From an uncultured Nitrosospira sp. (lineage in GTDB: Bacteria; Nitrospirota; Nitrospiria; Nitrospirales; Nitrospiraceae), in assembly GCA_900696515.1 (NCBI GenBank), contig CAADGK010000056.1, positions 62,001 through 126,000 on the forward strand: DNA of 64,000 bases. Direction: 5' to 3'. Below the pieces are notes generated by a model. The model searched no databases, was not told the origin of the DNA, and was given only the letters and a program-made list of their open reading frames with translations. Of this stretch, positions 17,534 to 26,054 are shown piece by piece. The position numbers and the translations under genes are program-made. How positions within the stretch are numbered: the first letter of the stretch is position 1; every line of letters begins with the position of its first letter.

Positions 17534-17783
17534 CGCGATGGGCTAACCGTGAAATGCGACGGGAGGCGGTATTGCGATGAAGAATGCCTTTGGAAACAGC
17601 TTTCCCGATCGCCGAGGTTGCCTCCAGCAAGCTGGTCTTGGCCTCATCAGCCTTTTTCCCGGTCACCGCGGACTGGACCTTCTTGATGAGCGTTCGTACG
17701 GTGTTGATGGTGGCTCGATTTCGCTCGTGGCGTCGATCGGCTTGGCGTGCGCGTCGAATCGTCGATTTGTGAACTCGTGGCAT
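17505..17783 (-). CDS. rpsT: 30S ribosomal protein S20
   Basis: 92 residues, very basic and all-helical, with the S20 pattern HKSTIRRARQADRRHERNRATINTVRTLIKKV and C-terminal KGILHRNTASRRISRLAHRVNAL. It binds 16S rRNA in the body of the small subunit. The ATG is preceded by AGGAGTACCCG. Its 3' end overlaps the tail of holA on the other strand by 29 bp, an unusually tight convergent arrangement for a highly expressed ribosomal gene. Confidence 0.97.
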   Translation of the reverse strand: MPRVHKSTIRRARQADRRHERNRATINTVRTLIKKVQSAVTGKKADEAKTSLLEATSAIGKAVSKGILHRNTASRRISRLAHRVNALAGSGS

Positions 17784-17880
17784 CGGGTACTCCTGTAAGG
17801 ACAGTAGGTAAAGAAGAAAATTTGTATCATGGGGTATCGGTAACCGTCAAGGATCAGTTTTCAAGAAGGAGCAAAGCGAG

Positions 17881-18594
17881 ATGGCGAAGATTGTGGCACG
17901 CGATCGGCTGATGTTTGCATTGGATGTCCCCTCATCAGCGGAGGCTGATCGCCTCTTGGATCAACTCCAAGGGCATCTGACGTTCGTCAAGGTAGGGCTT
18001 GAGCTCTATACGGCGGCGGGACCGGAGATGGGGAAGCGGATCGTGGAGCGAGGCATGCGGGTGTTTCTTGACCTGAAATTCCTCGACATCGAAGAAACGG
18101 TTCGTCGCGCGACGAACCGGGTCGCCGCCATGGGGGTCGAGTTCTTGACCGTTCATGCCAATCGCAAGGCACTGCTAGCTGCCGTGCAGGGACGTGAAGG
18201 CTCATCGCTCAAGTTGCTCGCCGTGACCGTGTTGACGAACTTCGACGGCAATGACTTGCGAGAGATGGGAATCCAGCGGACGGTCCAAGATCTCGTCACT
18301 GCTCGCGCGGTGCTGGCGGCAGAAGCCGGTTGTGACGGTGTGGTTGCGTCCGGTGAAGAAGCCAAGGCACTCCGCCAGAACGTCGGGCCGCAGTTCACGA
18401 TTGTGACGCCGGGTGTCCGGCCGGCCGGCAAAGGGGTTGATGACCATGCTCGCGCGACGACGCCGACCCAAACCATTGCTGCTGGGGCGGATTATCTGGT
18501 GATCGGGCGACCGATTCGTGATGCCGCAGATCCTGCCGCGACGGTCGCCTCGATACTGGCGGAGATGCAAGCGGCATTTGATGCACGTGGTTAG
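17881..18594 (+). CDS. pyrF: Orotidine 5'-phosphate decarboxylase
   Basis: 237 residues; catalyses OMP to UMP, the last step of de novo pyrimidine synthesis. The catalytic D64-x-K66-x2-D69 motif lies in VFLDLKFLDIEETV. FALDVPS opens the barrel, FVKVGLELYTAAG follows, and the phosphate-binding end is IVTPGVRP...DYLVIGRPIRDAADP. A strong ribosome-binding site (AAGGAGCAAAGCGAG) precedes the ATG. tRNA-His follows 62 bp downstream on the same strand. Confidence 0.97.
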   Translation: MAKIVARDRLMFALDVPSSAEADRLLDQLQGHLTFVKVGLELYTAAGPEMGKRIVERGMRVFLDLKFLDIEETVRRATNRVAAMGVEFLTVHANRKALLAAVQGREGSSLKLLAVTVLTNFDGNDLREMGIQRTVQDLVTARAVLAAEAGCDGVVASGEEAKALRQNVGPQFTIVTPGVRPAGKGVDDHARATTPTQTIAAGADYLVIGRPIRDAADPAATVASILAEMQAAFDARG

Positions 18595-18656
18595 GAGAAG
18601 TCTGGTTGCGGTAATAGTCGGCCCTTTGTTATGATCTCCGTTCCTCAAGCCTGTCT

Positions 18657-18734
18657 GGTGGGTGTAGCTCAGTTGGTTAGAGCGCCGGATTGTGGATCCG
18701 GAGGTCGCGGGTTCGAAACCCGTCATCCACCCCA
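18657..18734 (+). tRNA. tRNA-His (anticodon GTG)
   Basis: Cloverleaf by eye: G-1 at 18657 and acceptor strand GTGGGTG (18658-18664) pairing with CATCCAC (18724-18730); D arm GCTC...GAGC; anticodon stem CCGGA/TCCGG around TTGTGGA with anticodon GTG at 18692-18694; T arm GCGGG-TTCGAAA-CCCGT; discriminator C then encoded CCA (18732-18734). The extra 5' G pairing with C73 is specific to tRNA-His. A truncated integrase gene abuts the 3' end on the opposite strand, so this tRNA was probably an attachment site. Confidence 0.96.
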
Positions 18735-19051
18735 CACGCCCTTCTCGGAACTACTGAATACCCAAGCTGATCTGAAGAAACCGGCCCCATAACGGCAGGC
18801 ACCGGTTGCGCCGTGGTTGCAGAATTGGGCAGTCCCACGGGTGTATCCAGCCGATCGACGGCTTGCTTGTTCCCACCTGGGATGAGGTGTCCGTAGAGGT
18901 CCACGGTCACCTGAATGGAGCTGTGGCCCATCTGATCTTTCACATAGACCGGGAGTTCCCCGTTTTGCAGCAGGAGGGAGGCGAAGGAATGACGGAGGTC
19001 ATGGAACCGGACTTGTCGCACGCTTGCACCCTTGGCTAGGTAGGGCCGCAT
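18735..19051 (-). pseudogene. Truncated tyrosine recombinase (phage/island integrase), C-terminal fragment
   Basis: The minus strand encodes the end of a tyrosine integrase: VRFHDLRHSFASLLLQNGELPVYVKDQMGHSSIQVTVDLYGHLIPG. This holds the H-x-x-R box, the GHSS strand and the catalytic Tyr in VDLYGH. The N-terminal and core-binding domains, including the first catalytic Arg, are missing upstream of about 19051. The frame runs on into the tRNA-His gene in antisense (ending DLRIHNPAL), a known read-through signature of integrases that target tRNA 3' ends. A remnant of a lost prophage or genomic island, not functional. Confidence 0.85.
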
Positions 19052-19166
19052 TTGAATGAACAGGCATCCGATGATTTTTCTTGGAGAATCGGCCCGCGCT
19101 TAAGCGTGTTCCTGTTTTCCCATGGGAGGCCGTTGTCATGAGACCTAGGTTGTAGGGCGGGAAGGG

Positions 19167-19817
19167 CTAATTCTCCGGAACCGGATTTCGGCCGGTTCGG
19201 CCACGGACGGCCTTGATTGCGAGCATGCGATGTACAATGTAGCGCGCCTCACACCAGATTTTCTCAGGCACGTCGTCGACGGGTATGTTGGTCTCGGACT
19301 GGGGAAAGTCGGACCTGTTATGTCGAGATGCTTTTGCGGGCAGAACAGTCGAAGCGAGATCCGCTGCAGTGACCCGGCGTAGGATGTCTTCCAGGGATGG
19401 AAGAGCAGGTTCTGGTGGAAGGAGTTCGCAGTGGAGTTGTGTCGCTCTGGTTTGATGCGAAGGATCTTGGTCGGTGGTTTGCGGCATCCACATGAGCCCA
19501 AGTTTATTCCGGAGGAACTCGGCAACCCAGGCTTGATCCTCCGGAGCGACCTCATTCGCTTCAATTGCAAACTCCTGCTCTTTCACCCACAGCACGATTG
19601 CACGATGAATGCACAGCGGGGTAGATCTGTCCGGGACGGATACCTTCAAGGTCAGTTGCATGCCCGGTACGACGTGGATTGACCCGGTGATCCGCCAACC
19701 GCGAGCCGTCAGATCGAGGACCGTTCCTTCTGCGAGAAATGCATCATTCCCATACAATACGGGCCAGCTCACCGGAAACCGACTATGCCGCCGCATGGGG
19801 TCTGTTCGATGACTCAT
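19167..19817 (-). CDS. PilZ-domain protein
   Basis: 216 residues. The N-terminal PilZ domain shows RRHSRFPVSWPVLYG (the R-x3-R c-di-GMP-binding motif) and VLDLTARGWRI in place of the usual D/N-x-S-x-x-G, so c-di-GMP binding is plausible but the second motif is altered. The remaining 110 residues are low in recognisable features. The start has a purine-rich GGGAGCGTCC upstream. Two other c-di-GMP-related genes are in the window (GGDEF at 42527, PilZ at 47586). Confidence 0.8.
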   Translation of the reverse strand: MSHRTDPMRRHSRFPVSWPVLYGNDAFLAEGTVLDLTARGWRITGSIHVVPGMQLTLKVSVPDRSTPLCIHRAIVLWVKEQEFAIEANEVAPEDQAWVAEFLRNKLGLMWMPQTTDQDPSHQTRATQLHCELLPPEPALPSLEDILRRVTAADLASTVLPAKASRHNRSDFPQSETNIPVDDVPEKIWCEARYIVHRMLAIKAVRGRTGRNPVPEN

Positions 19818-20218
19818 GGACGCTCCCTGTATTTGTGTCCATCAGGTTGTCAATGCAAGGGTAGCGGGAGAGTAACTGAACGCCTTCCTCGAAATATTTA
19901 CCTCAAAAGAGGGGGATATGGTTTTGAGGAAACGGCTTTCCGATGCAAGCCTCTTTGCTTCACCGGAGTTTGAAGCATGAGAGACTGGATAGTGCACTGT
20001 TTGGATGGTCAATGGCAAGGCCGATCTGATGCGAGCGGCCTTGTTCGCTATCCGAATTGACGGAGAGGGAAAGAGAGACGTATTGAACATGAAATATCTC
20101 TCTGTGGTGGGATTCGCCCCATATTGTACGCAGTGCGTTGCGACGTCGGTTTATGTCCCGCGAATGGACACGGTGGGGCTGCAGGCCTTCTAGCCTGGTA
20201 GAATGACAGACGATATCT
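19818..20218. other. 401-bp spacer before inverted-repeat element
   Basis: No supported gene. Short frames exist (for example a plus-strand one at 20005-20193), but none has a clear ribosome-binding site or family look. The segment is the 5' flank of the PilZ gene and borders the element at 20219-20404. Confidence 0.45.
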
Positions 20219-20404
20219 AGGAGCCTGTCCGACATGGACCTTTCTATTGCGGCAAACGATCTGGGACCATCTGCGTCGTTCTCGGCCCGAAACAATCCTC
20301 AACGTATTCCAGCGAATACGCCCCCTGTTTTTCCGGGCCTTGTGCCGCTCATCCGGCCGCACATCTTTCGCCTTGCCACGAATGGCAATGTCGGGCAGGT
20401 TCCT
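20219..20404. repeat. 186-bp inverted-repeat (MITE/REP-like) element with central palindrome
   Basis: The ends AGGAGCCTGTCCGACAT (20219-20235) and ATGTCGGGCAGGTTCCT (20388-20404) are complementary at 15 of 17 positions. The palindrome CGTATTC-cagc-GAATACG (20303-20320) lies exactly at the midpoint, and the arms are partly complementary throughout. The central block CCTCAACGTA..TACGC is shared with the element at 837-1032, though the termini differ. It has no coding capacity and is probably a non-autonomous mobile or structural repeat. Confidence 0.75.
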
Positions 20405-20485
20405 AACGGTAAGAGAACCGATCAATGGTCAGGATCCTCGCGTGGTGACGAATCGCGAGTACATGAGTCGAGAGGAGCTGTCGTT

Positions 20486-20776
20486 ATGAAGAGACTTGTA
20501 CGCCGAATCGCGGGTGGGTTGATGCTCTTAGCCGTAACGATGGGTAGCGTGCCCAGTTCCGCTTGTGCGCTTCCGCCGGTCCAAGGAGAAGTGATTTCTC
20601 TGACCACAGGGATTCCTGGAACGATGGTGATTCGGGACGACAAAGGGCAGCTTCACATTCTGAATCTTACCCAGCAGACGCAACTCGGGGCTCAGTTCAA
20701 GGTGGGCGACAAGGTGTTAGCCTTCTTCAGTCCCTATGGCGTCAGTGCGGTCCAGCTCCAGGGAGGAAACCGATAG
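20486..20776 (+). CDS. Small exported protein
   Basis: 96 residues. The N-terminus MKRLVRRIAGGLMLLAVTMGSVPSSACA is a signal peptide; the mature part is about 68 residues of predicted beta structure (GEVISLTTGIPGTMVIRDDKGQLHILNL..VGDKVLAFFSPYGVSAVQLQ). The GAGGAG eight bases before the ATG fixes the start; longer in-frame versions would run through the repeat element. It resembles small OB- or DUF-type periplasmic proteins, but I cannot name a family. Confidence 0.75.
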   Translation: MKRLVRRIAGGLMLLAVTMGSVPSSACALPPVQGEVISLTTGIPGTMVIRDDKGQLHILNLTQQTQLGAQFKVGDKVLAFFSPYGVSAVQLQGGNR

Positions 20777-20839
20777 CGGGGCTTGCGGGAACAACAGCGA
20801 TGGATCGGGCCGGTTTTCCCCCGTCAAGAGATGCTGCTC

Positions 20840-21058
20840 TCAGTGCCGGGTCGCCGTCAAAAGTCCTGCACAACCGAGAAGTGCACCTATGATGATGAGG
20901 AATGAAGACGTGTCCGGCAGACCGGTATCCTGTGCCGGTGACCAGTCGGTACAAAGGCCCAGCGCCATGAGGATGGCACTCAAGGTCAGCATTACCTTCC
21001 AGCGCAGTCTGATGCGCTGATGATTCTCGGCAGTGTCTTCCGGTCGATCCTCTGACAT
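20840..21058 (-). CDS. Small two-helix membrane protein
   Basis: 72 residues from the ATG at 21058 (MSEDRPEDTAENHQ), preceded by GGGAGAGG. A charged N-terminus is followed by two hydrophobic segments, VMLTLSAILMALGLC and SSFLIIIGALLGCAGLLTA, separated by a polar loop. Probably an inner-membrane protein of unknown function. It is divergent from the next gene (start 21198). Confidence 0.65.
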   Translation of the reverse strand: MSEDRPEDTAENHQRIRLRWKVMLTLSAILMALGLCTDWSPAQDTGLPDTSSFLIIIGALLGCAGLLTATRH

Positions 21059-21197
21059 TTCCTCTCCCAGGCTGATCAATCAGCAGCATGCGGAATGCAG
21101 CCGCTGGGAGTCAAGGCGAAGGCATGCCCTTGTCTGGAACTCCTCCAAGGGCGTATGTTTACGACCGGTTGGATGGAAGGACTCAGATGAGTGTTGC

Positions 21198-22022
21198 ATG
21201 GAGAGTCTAAAAAAAGGCTGGGCGTGGTTCTGGCGGCAAAGCGTCCTCAGCAAGGTTGCCATCCTTGGCCTTATCGCCGCCTTTGTCCCCTTCGTGCTGC
21301 CGACGGTCGTGGCCTGGTTTAGGCCGACGATGATTCACGTTGGGGTGTCGTTCTACACCTATGAGCGGGGGGTTCAGCCACAGGGTATGAACACACTGTA
21401 TTTTTTTGAGCGGCGTAATCTTGTTTCAGATTGCAGCATCCGACGGGAGGAGCAGTCCCTCCCCAAGGGACGGGCGAAGACGATCGATCCGCAGGGCTGG
21501 GTGCTCATCAAGCTTCTGCTTGAAAATGTGTCCAATCGTGACCTGACGAACCTTCGTGTCGGCGTACGGTCTCCTGCCATCAACCAGACGACGCAGTTGA
21601 CGGCCGCTCCCACCTTGGTGGTTACCGGGAACAAGGAAGCACCTCCCGATGTGAAGCCCTTGTACGTGATGTCGATCGCGACCTTGCCGGCAGAGAGTTC
21701 GGTGGTGGTTACGTTGAAGACACCCCTCGACGATAATTTACGGGACTTTGTTTATACCAAACGTCGTCCTGTAACCATCCAAGTTCCATATGTCTCGGCA
21801 GAGCAATTTAGAGAGTATCCTCCGATTGTGTCACGCACGAACGCGGTCAAAATGTTGAATCGTGAAGGAGTCTTACGGAGCCGCAATGAGGGCTTCTCCG
21901 ACGAAACGCTTCAAGTCGTGATGTTACCTTCCAACGAGCCCACGCGGGAGGGCGGAGAGATCCCTTATCGGCCTCTCCCGAGAGCCAAGGTGTGTTCGGA
22001 AGCGGAGGCGGGTACGTGGTAA
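21198..22022 (+). CDS. Membrane-anchored hypothetical protein
   Basis: 274 residues from the ATG at 21198. One transmembrane helix near the N-terminus (VAILGLIAAFVPFVLPTVVAWF) is followed by a long extracytoplasmic domain with an apparent immunoglobulin-like beta pattern (WVLIKLLLENVSNRDLTNLRVGV, LPAESSVVVTLKTPL). Not recognised. The upstream in-frame extension lacks coding character, hence the later start. The C-terminus is unstructured. Confidence 0.7.
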   Translation: MESLKKGWAWFWRQSVLSKVAILGLIAAFVPFVLPTVVAWFRPTMIHVGVSFYTYERGVQPQGMNTLYFFERRNLVSDCSIRREEQSLPKGRAKTIDPQGWVLIKLLLENVSNRDLTNLRVGVRSPAINQTTQLTAAPTLVVTGNKEAPPDVKPLYVMSIATLPAESSVVVTLKTPLDDNLRDFVYTKRRPVTIQVPYVSAEQFREYPPIVSRTNAVKMLNREGVLRSRNEGFSDETLQVVMLPSNEPTREGGEIPYRPLPRAKVCSEAEAGTW

Positions 22023-22062
22023 TTGTTGCCTTGACCGATGCGGGCTTATAAAAGTAGATATC

Positions 22063-23361
22063 TCATTTGAGCGATGAGTCCTGGTGAGTGGGAGTCTTCC
22101 CCTTGGGAAGGCTCCTGGCCGCCGATTTCCCAGCCAGCCACCCTGTTGCCCAAGCCCATTGAAAATTGAATCCACCGATTCTGCCGTCACAATCGAGCAT
22201 TTCCCCGAGAAGGTAGAGCCCGGCGACCAGTTTCGACTCCATTGTTCGATAGTTGATTTCCTCGAGTGGAACCCCGCCGGCGGTAACTTCAGCCACGTTC
22301 CACCCGCGGTCTCCTATAATCGGAAAGTGAAAGCGAGTGAGTGCATTCAATAGCCGATCTCGATCGTGGCGCGGGATCTGGGCCACTGCTGCTAGCGATT
22401 CACATGCCTGGTGACGACAGAGGGATTCGGCAAAGCGATCCGGGACCAGGGATGACAGCGTTCGACCCAGTGAACGTCTGGGATGCCGAGCCGCCTGGGC
22501 AACGAACCATGCCCGAAGTTCATCAACGGACTGTCCGGGAACAAAACTGCCGTACATTTCGACGACGGTGCCGTGTTTCGGTGCCAAGGTCCAGAAGCGG
22601 CTGGCGTCTAGGACCACGGGGCCGCTAATTCCGAGATGGGTCCAGAGGAGGCTTCCCGTTCGACGGTCCACTTCTCGCTTCCCTGCCAGCGTCGTGAGTT
22701 CCACATCATGGGAGAGGCCTGAGAGGGCAGCGTGGAACATGGAGGGGTCAAGTATCAGTGGAACTAAGGCTGGAGCGGTCGGATTGATCTGATGCCCGAA
22801 CCTGCGTGCCAGCTGAAACCCGAATCCGTCACTCCCGGTTCTTGGTAACGATTGACCGCCGGTGGCAAGCATGACGCGAGAGGCCTGTGTGATGCCATGG
22901 CTGTGTTGTACGAGAAACTCGGTGTCGGTGCGGGAAATTGCATCGACACGGTGGTTCGGGCAGATCGTCACACCGGCGCGTCGAGCGCTCTCGATCAATG
23001 CCTGAAGCACGGTGCGTGCCTTGTCAGTGACGGGGAAGAGCTTACCTGTCGGTTCATGCTTCAGCTCAAGGCCGAGGGAAGTGAACCAGGCGATCGTTCG
23101 CTCAACTGGAAAAGCCGCCAGCACATTTCGGATGATGTTGCGATTCCCGAAATAATCTTTCGGTGTCACCACGTCATGAGTCACGTTACATCGTCCCCCG
23201 CCCGAGACAAGGATTTTCGCTCCGATGTGCTTCGCGCCATCCAGCAGGAGGACGCGGCCGTCGATTTGTTCTTGTGTGAGCGTTTGGGCTGCCGCGATCG
23301 CGCCGGTCAACCCAGCCGCGCCTGCACCCACGATGACGATAGTGGCCGGATGGTCGGTCAT
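22063..23361 (-). CDS. BaiN/HI0933-type FAD-dependent oxidoreductase
   Basis: 432 residues. The dinucleotide motif is IVIVGAGAAGLTGAIAAAQ at the N-terminus. The family signature HIGAKILVSGGGRCNVTHD and the C-terminal ETMESKLVAGLYLLGEMLDCDGRIGGFNFQWAWATGWLAG are present. This is the HI0933/BaiN/RdsA family of soluble flavoproteins, some of which reduce unsaturated or sulfonated substrates; many have no assigned reaction. Full length, apparently single-gene unit on the minus strand. Confidence 0.9.
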   Translation of the reverse strand: MTDHPATIVIVGAGAAGLTGAIAAAQTLTQEQIDGRVLLLDGAKHIGAKILVSGGGRCNVTHDVVTPKDYFGNRNIIRNVLAAFPVERTIAWFTSLGLELKHEPTGKLFPVTDKARTVLQALIESARRAGVTICPNHRVDAISRTDTEFLVQHSHGITQASRVMLATGGQSLPRTGSDGFGFQLARRFGHQINPTAPALVPLILDPSMFHAALSGLSHDVELTTLAGKREVDRRTGSLLWTHLGISGPVVLDASRFWTLAPKHGTVVEMYGSFVPGQSVDELRAWFVAQAARHPRRSLGRTLSSLVPDRFAESLCRHQACESLAAVAQIPRHDRDRLLNALTRFHFPIIGDRGWNVAEVTAGGVPLEEINYRTMESKLVAGLYLLGEMLDCDGRIGGFNFQWAWATGWLAGKSAARSLPKGKTPTHQDSSLK

Positions 23362-23669
23362 TTCATCACTGCTTCTTCATAGGATGGCATGGGTGTAGGC
23401 CCTTCAGGCAGCCTCTGCAAGAAGGCCGCACGCGGTGTTCTGCCAGAACATTCTCGGGAAGCCGGATGAGGGGGCATGACGAGCCTTCCGATGATAGGTG
23501 TGGATAAGCCGCTCATGATGGCGTGCAAGATTGTGAAAACAGGGAAGGAACTTCCGTTTCAGCGAAAGGGACCGGAAAGAACATTAGATAGTTTTAACTG
23601 ACCGTTAACAAGACGTTAATGTTTCAGTGTTAAGAGAGACGGGTCGCCATTATCAAGAGGAGGGACTCC
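23362..23669. other. 308-bp spacer
   Basis: No gene seen. Near the right end the sequence becomes AT-rich (GTTTTAACTGACCGTTAACAAGACGTTAATG), with two GTTAA repeats that may be a regulatory site for the zinc-ribbon gene. One perfect DnaA-box-like nonamer TGTGGATAA occurs at 23499-23507; alone it does not indicate an origin. Confidence 0.4.
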
Positions 23670-23825
23670 ATGACCTGTCGAAAATGCAAAGGCTTGATGA
23701 TTCAAGAGCGTCAACCAGCGGTGTCTTCCAGTACCGTCATCCTTCGTTGTCTGAACTGCGGCTTGATCATTGACCCATTGATCGAGCTGAATCGCAGCAA
23801 CCATATGCGAGCGAAGGCTGCGTAG
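23670..23825 (+). CDS. 51-residue zinc-ribbon protein
   Basis: Short ORF starting MTCRKCKGLMIQE, with GAGGAGGG six bases before the ATG. It has two knuckles, C-x2-C (CRKC, 3-6) and C-x2-C (CLNC, 27-30), 20 residues apart: a classic minimal zinc ribbon with the intervening strand SSTVILR. The C-terminus is basic. It is likely a small nucleic-acid- or protein-binding factor. It is convergent with xthA, 74 bp away. Confidence 0.78.
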   Translation: MTCRKCKGLMIQERQPAVSSSTVILRCLNCGLIIDPLIELNRSNHMRAKAA

Positions 23826-23899
23826 CAGGGACTCTCCATTCCGCCCGCCGGATAACGGTGGAATCGACGGTTCGGATGGAGTGGGTGTCGCGTGCGCGG

Positions 23900-24673
23900 T
23901 CAGATCGAAAACTCTGCCCACAAGAACGTATGGTCGGAAGGGTCTTTCGCTCGTCGCGGCTCGACATCCACATCCGCCTTCACGCACTTTTCAGCCAACG
24001 GTGCCGTCGCCATCATATGATCGATGCGCCATCCTTTGTTGGCTGCCAGTGAACTGGGCGCACGATAGTCCCAAAACGTGAATTGCTGACGAGTTGGGTA
24101 GAGCTTCACAAAGACATCCTCGAATCCCCACGCGGCGGTCTGTTCATACGCTTTCCGTGCGGCTTCGTGATAACAGACATGGTTCAGATGTTTTTCCGGA
24201 CCATGGACATCCATTGGACGCGGCGCGACATTCATGTCGCCGCACCAGATCGCCGGCGTCTGGGGTGACAGATGCTTCTCGAAGTACGTTCGGAGGCGCT
24301 TGTACCAGGCCAACTTGTACGCGTACTTCGGAGAATCAATTTCAAATCCCTGCGGCACGTACGTATTGATGATGGGAATCCCGCCGATGATGACTCTTAG
24401 CAAGCGAGAGTCGTCCGGTTCTTCACCGTCATCGAATCCGTAAAAGACCGCCTCCGGCTTGTGACGGCTGAGAGTCGCGACGCCGTTGTAGGATTTCATG
24501 CCGCGAAAGGTAATGTGGTATCCACTGGGTGTCAGTGCCAGTAAGGGGAACTCGCTATCCTGAACTTTGGTCTCTTGAAGACAAAGGACATCCGGCTTGT
24601 GCTGCTCGAGCCAGGCGAGCACGATCGGAAGCCGTTTGCGCACGGAGTTGGCGTTGAATGTGGCGATTTTCAT
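23900..24673 (-). CDS. xthA: Exodeoxyribonuclease III (AP endonuclease)
   Basis: 257-residue member of the EEP phosphohydrolase family, incising abasic sites and trimming 3' ends in base-excision repair. Motifs: MKIATFNANSVRKRLP, DVLCLQETKVQD (catalytic Glu), INTYVPQG, WCGDMNVAPRPMDVH, KGWRIDHMM and DPSDHTFLWAEF. All catalytic residues are present. It is a single gene on the minus strand, upstream (5') of which lies oxyR on the same strand. Confidence 0.96.
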   Translation of the reverse strand: MKIATFNANSVRKRLPIVLAWLEQHKPDVLCLQETKVQDSEFPLLALTPSGYHITFRGMKSYNGVATLSRHKPEAVFYGFDDGEEPDDSRLLRVIIGGIPIINTYVPQGFEIDSPKYAYKLAWYKRLRTYFEKHLSPQTPAIWCGDMNVAPRPMDVHGPEKHLNHVCYHEAARKAYEQTAAWGFEDVFVKLYPTRQQFTFWDYRAPSSLAANKGWRIDHMMATAPLAEKCVKADVDVEPRRAKDPSDHTFLWAEFSI

Positions 24674-24757
24674 TGGGAGATGCTCCGGTCGACCTGTCGC
24701 ATCCTAACAAAAGCGCTCCGGGGGCAACAAGCGGCAGGAAGAGCCCGTCAAAGCTGA

Positions 24758-25666
24758 TTATTCGTCCACCATGCTGAGTCCAGGGATCTTTAAGGCTCTG
24801 ACGGATTCCCGTAGGACCTCAATCACCTGTGGGCGGGTGTATCCACGCCGCCAAGCGAGACCGATACGGCGGCCGGGTACAGGTTCCGCCAGCTTGATGG
24901 TGATCAGGCGCTTATTCTGATGTTTGGAGGTGAGAGCGCTGCAGGGCATCACGGTGATTCCGAATCCAGAGACCACCATCTGCCGAATGGTTTCCAAAGA
25001 GTTTCCTTGCCATCCTTCCGTGTCGGAGCGACTGAGTTCAGGACATGCCTCCAGGACTTGCTGTCGGAAACAGTGGCCGGCATGGGGCAACAGGACTTTC
25101 TCCGTGCCTAATTGTCGAGAATCGAGTAGCTTCTTTTTCTGCCATGGGTGACCGGCGGGAACCACGGCCTGAAACGGTTCGTCATACAAGGTGGTGGTGA
25201 GTATGCCCGGTTCTTCGAAGGGAAGGGCGATCATGACGACATCGAGTTTTCCATTCTTCAGCATGCCCGCCAAGTTTTGTGTCAGGTTCTCCTCCAGCTC
25301 CAAGGGCATCTTCGGAGCGCGCGCGGTGAGCAGCGGGACGAGATCGGGGAGAATATAAGGGCCGACTGTCGCAATGACCCCCAGCCGTAACAGCCCATTC
25401 AGCTGGTCCTTGCCCTGGGCCGCCAGGATTTTCACTCGCTCGGCTTCCTCTAACACGCGCTGAGCCTGATGGATGATTTGCTCACCGAGCGGGGTGAGCT
25501 CCACCTTGTTCTGACGCCGTTCAAAGATCGTCACTCCTAAGTCGGTTTCCAACTTCTTGATCGCCAGACTCAGCGCTGGTTGAGTCACGAACACTCGTTC
25601 AGCCGCTCGGCCGAAGTGCCGTTCTTGTGCGACGGCCACAACATATTGCAGCTCAGCGAGCGTCAC
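24758..25666 (-). CDS. oxyR: OxyR-type LysR peroxide regulator
   Basis: 302 residues: N-terminal LysR winged helix (LAELQYVVAVAQERHFGRAAERVFVTQPALSLAIKKLE) and a two-lobe substrate-like domain. The redox motif is AGHCFRQQVLEAC, placing cysteines at 199 and 208, the same numbers and spacing as E. coli OxyR C199/C208; SLETIRQMVVSGFGITVMP follows. It therefore senses hydrogen peroxide by disulfide formation. It is divergent from the diheme cytochrome c peroxidase gene, the likely target, with 388 bp between starts. Confidence 0.93.
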   Translation of the reverse strand: MTLAELQYVVAVAQERHFGRAAERVFVTQPALSLAIKKLETDLGVTIFERRQNKVELTPLGEQIIHQAQRVLEEAERVKILAAQGKDQLNGLLRLGVIATVGPYILPDLVPLLTARAPKMPLELEENLTQNLAGMLKNGKLDVVMIALPFEEPGILTTTLYDEPFQAVVPAGHPWQKKKLLDSRQLGTEKVLLPHAGHCFRQQVLEACPELSRSDTEGWQGNSLETIRQMVVSGFGITVMPCSALTSKHQNKRLITIKLAEPVPGRRIGLAWRRGYTRPQVIEVLRESVRALKIPGLSMVDE

Positions 25667-26054
25667 TCGTTCCCCCTTCTCTCATCCCATAAATGCGCCT
25701 TATGCCAAGACAATACATTATCAATTAGACTAAGTACAGCAGACGGGGTATCGTCCACCTACGCATGCGGATGGATTTTCAATTTTCTGGCCCATTGGGT
25801 TACGAGGTTCGCATAGGATCCTCACGCAGGTATGACGTGGGATCGTCTCGGAGAGTGAGGTTGTTGGTCATGATCACCCGATTGAGTCGATAGGACAAGT
25901 CATGGTATGACAAGCTCCGGTTATGATCCGGGTAAGCGCTCGCAGTGTTTCGGATGACCTTTAGATGAGGATGAGCCGGAACTCGTGCGATGGAGTGAGA
26001 CGGTCAGGGGTGGGCACTAATACACACATCAATGTGTGCAGAGAGGAGGATGTG
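25667..26054. promoter_or_regulatory. Shared control region of oxyR and the cytochrome c peroxidase gene
   Basis: 388 bp between divergent starts. A group of AT-rich tetramers at 25700-25736 (TTAT, CAAT, CAAT, AGTA) is spaced exactly seven bases apart, the spacing of OxyR half-sites, but the bases fit ATAG/CTAT poorly. It may or may not be the operator. GAGGAGG (near 26043) is the ribosome-binding site for the peroxidase gene. No confident -10/-35 pair was found. Confidence 0.4.

Noticed and set aside
23499-23507. Perfect DnaA-box-like nonamer TGTGGATAA
   Set aside because: Single copy, no AT-rich unwinding region, no dnaA/dnaN nearby; not evidence of an origin.
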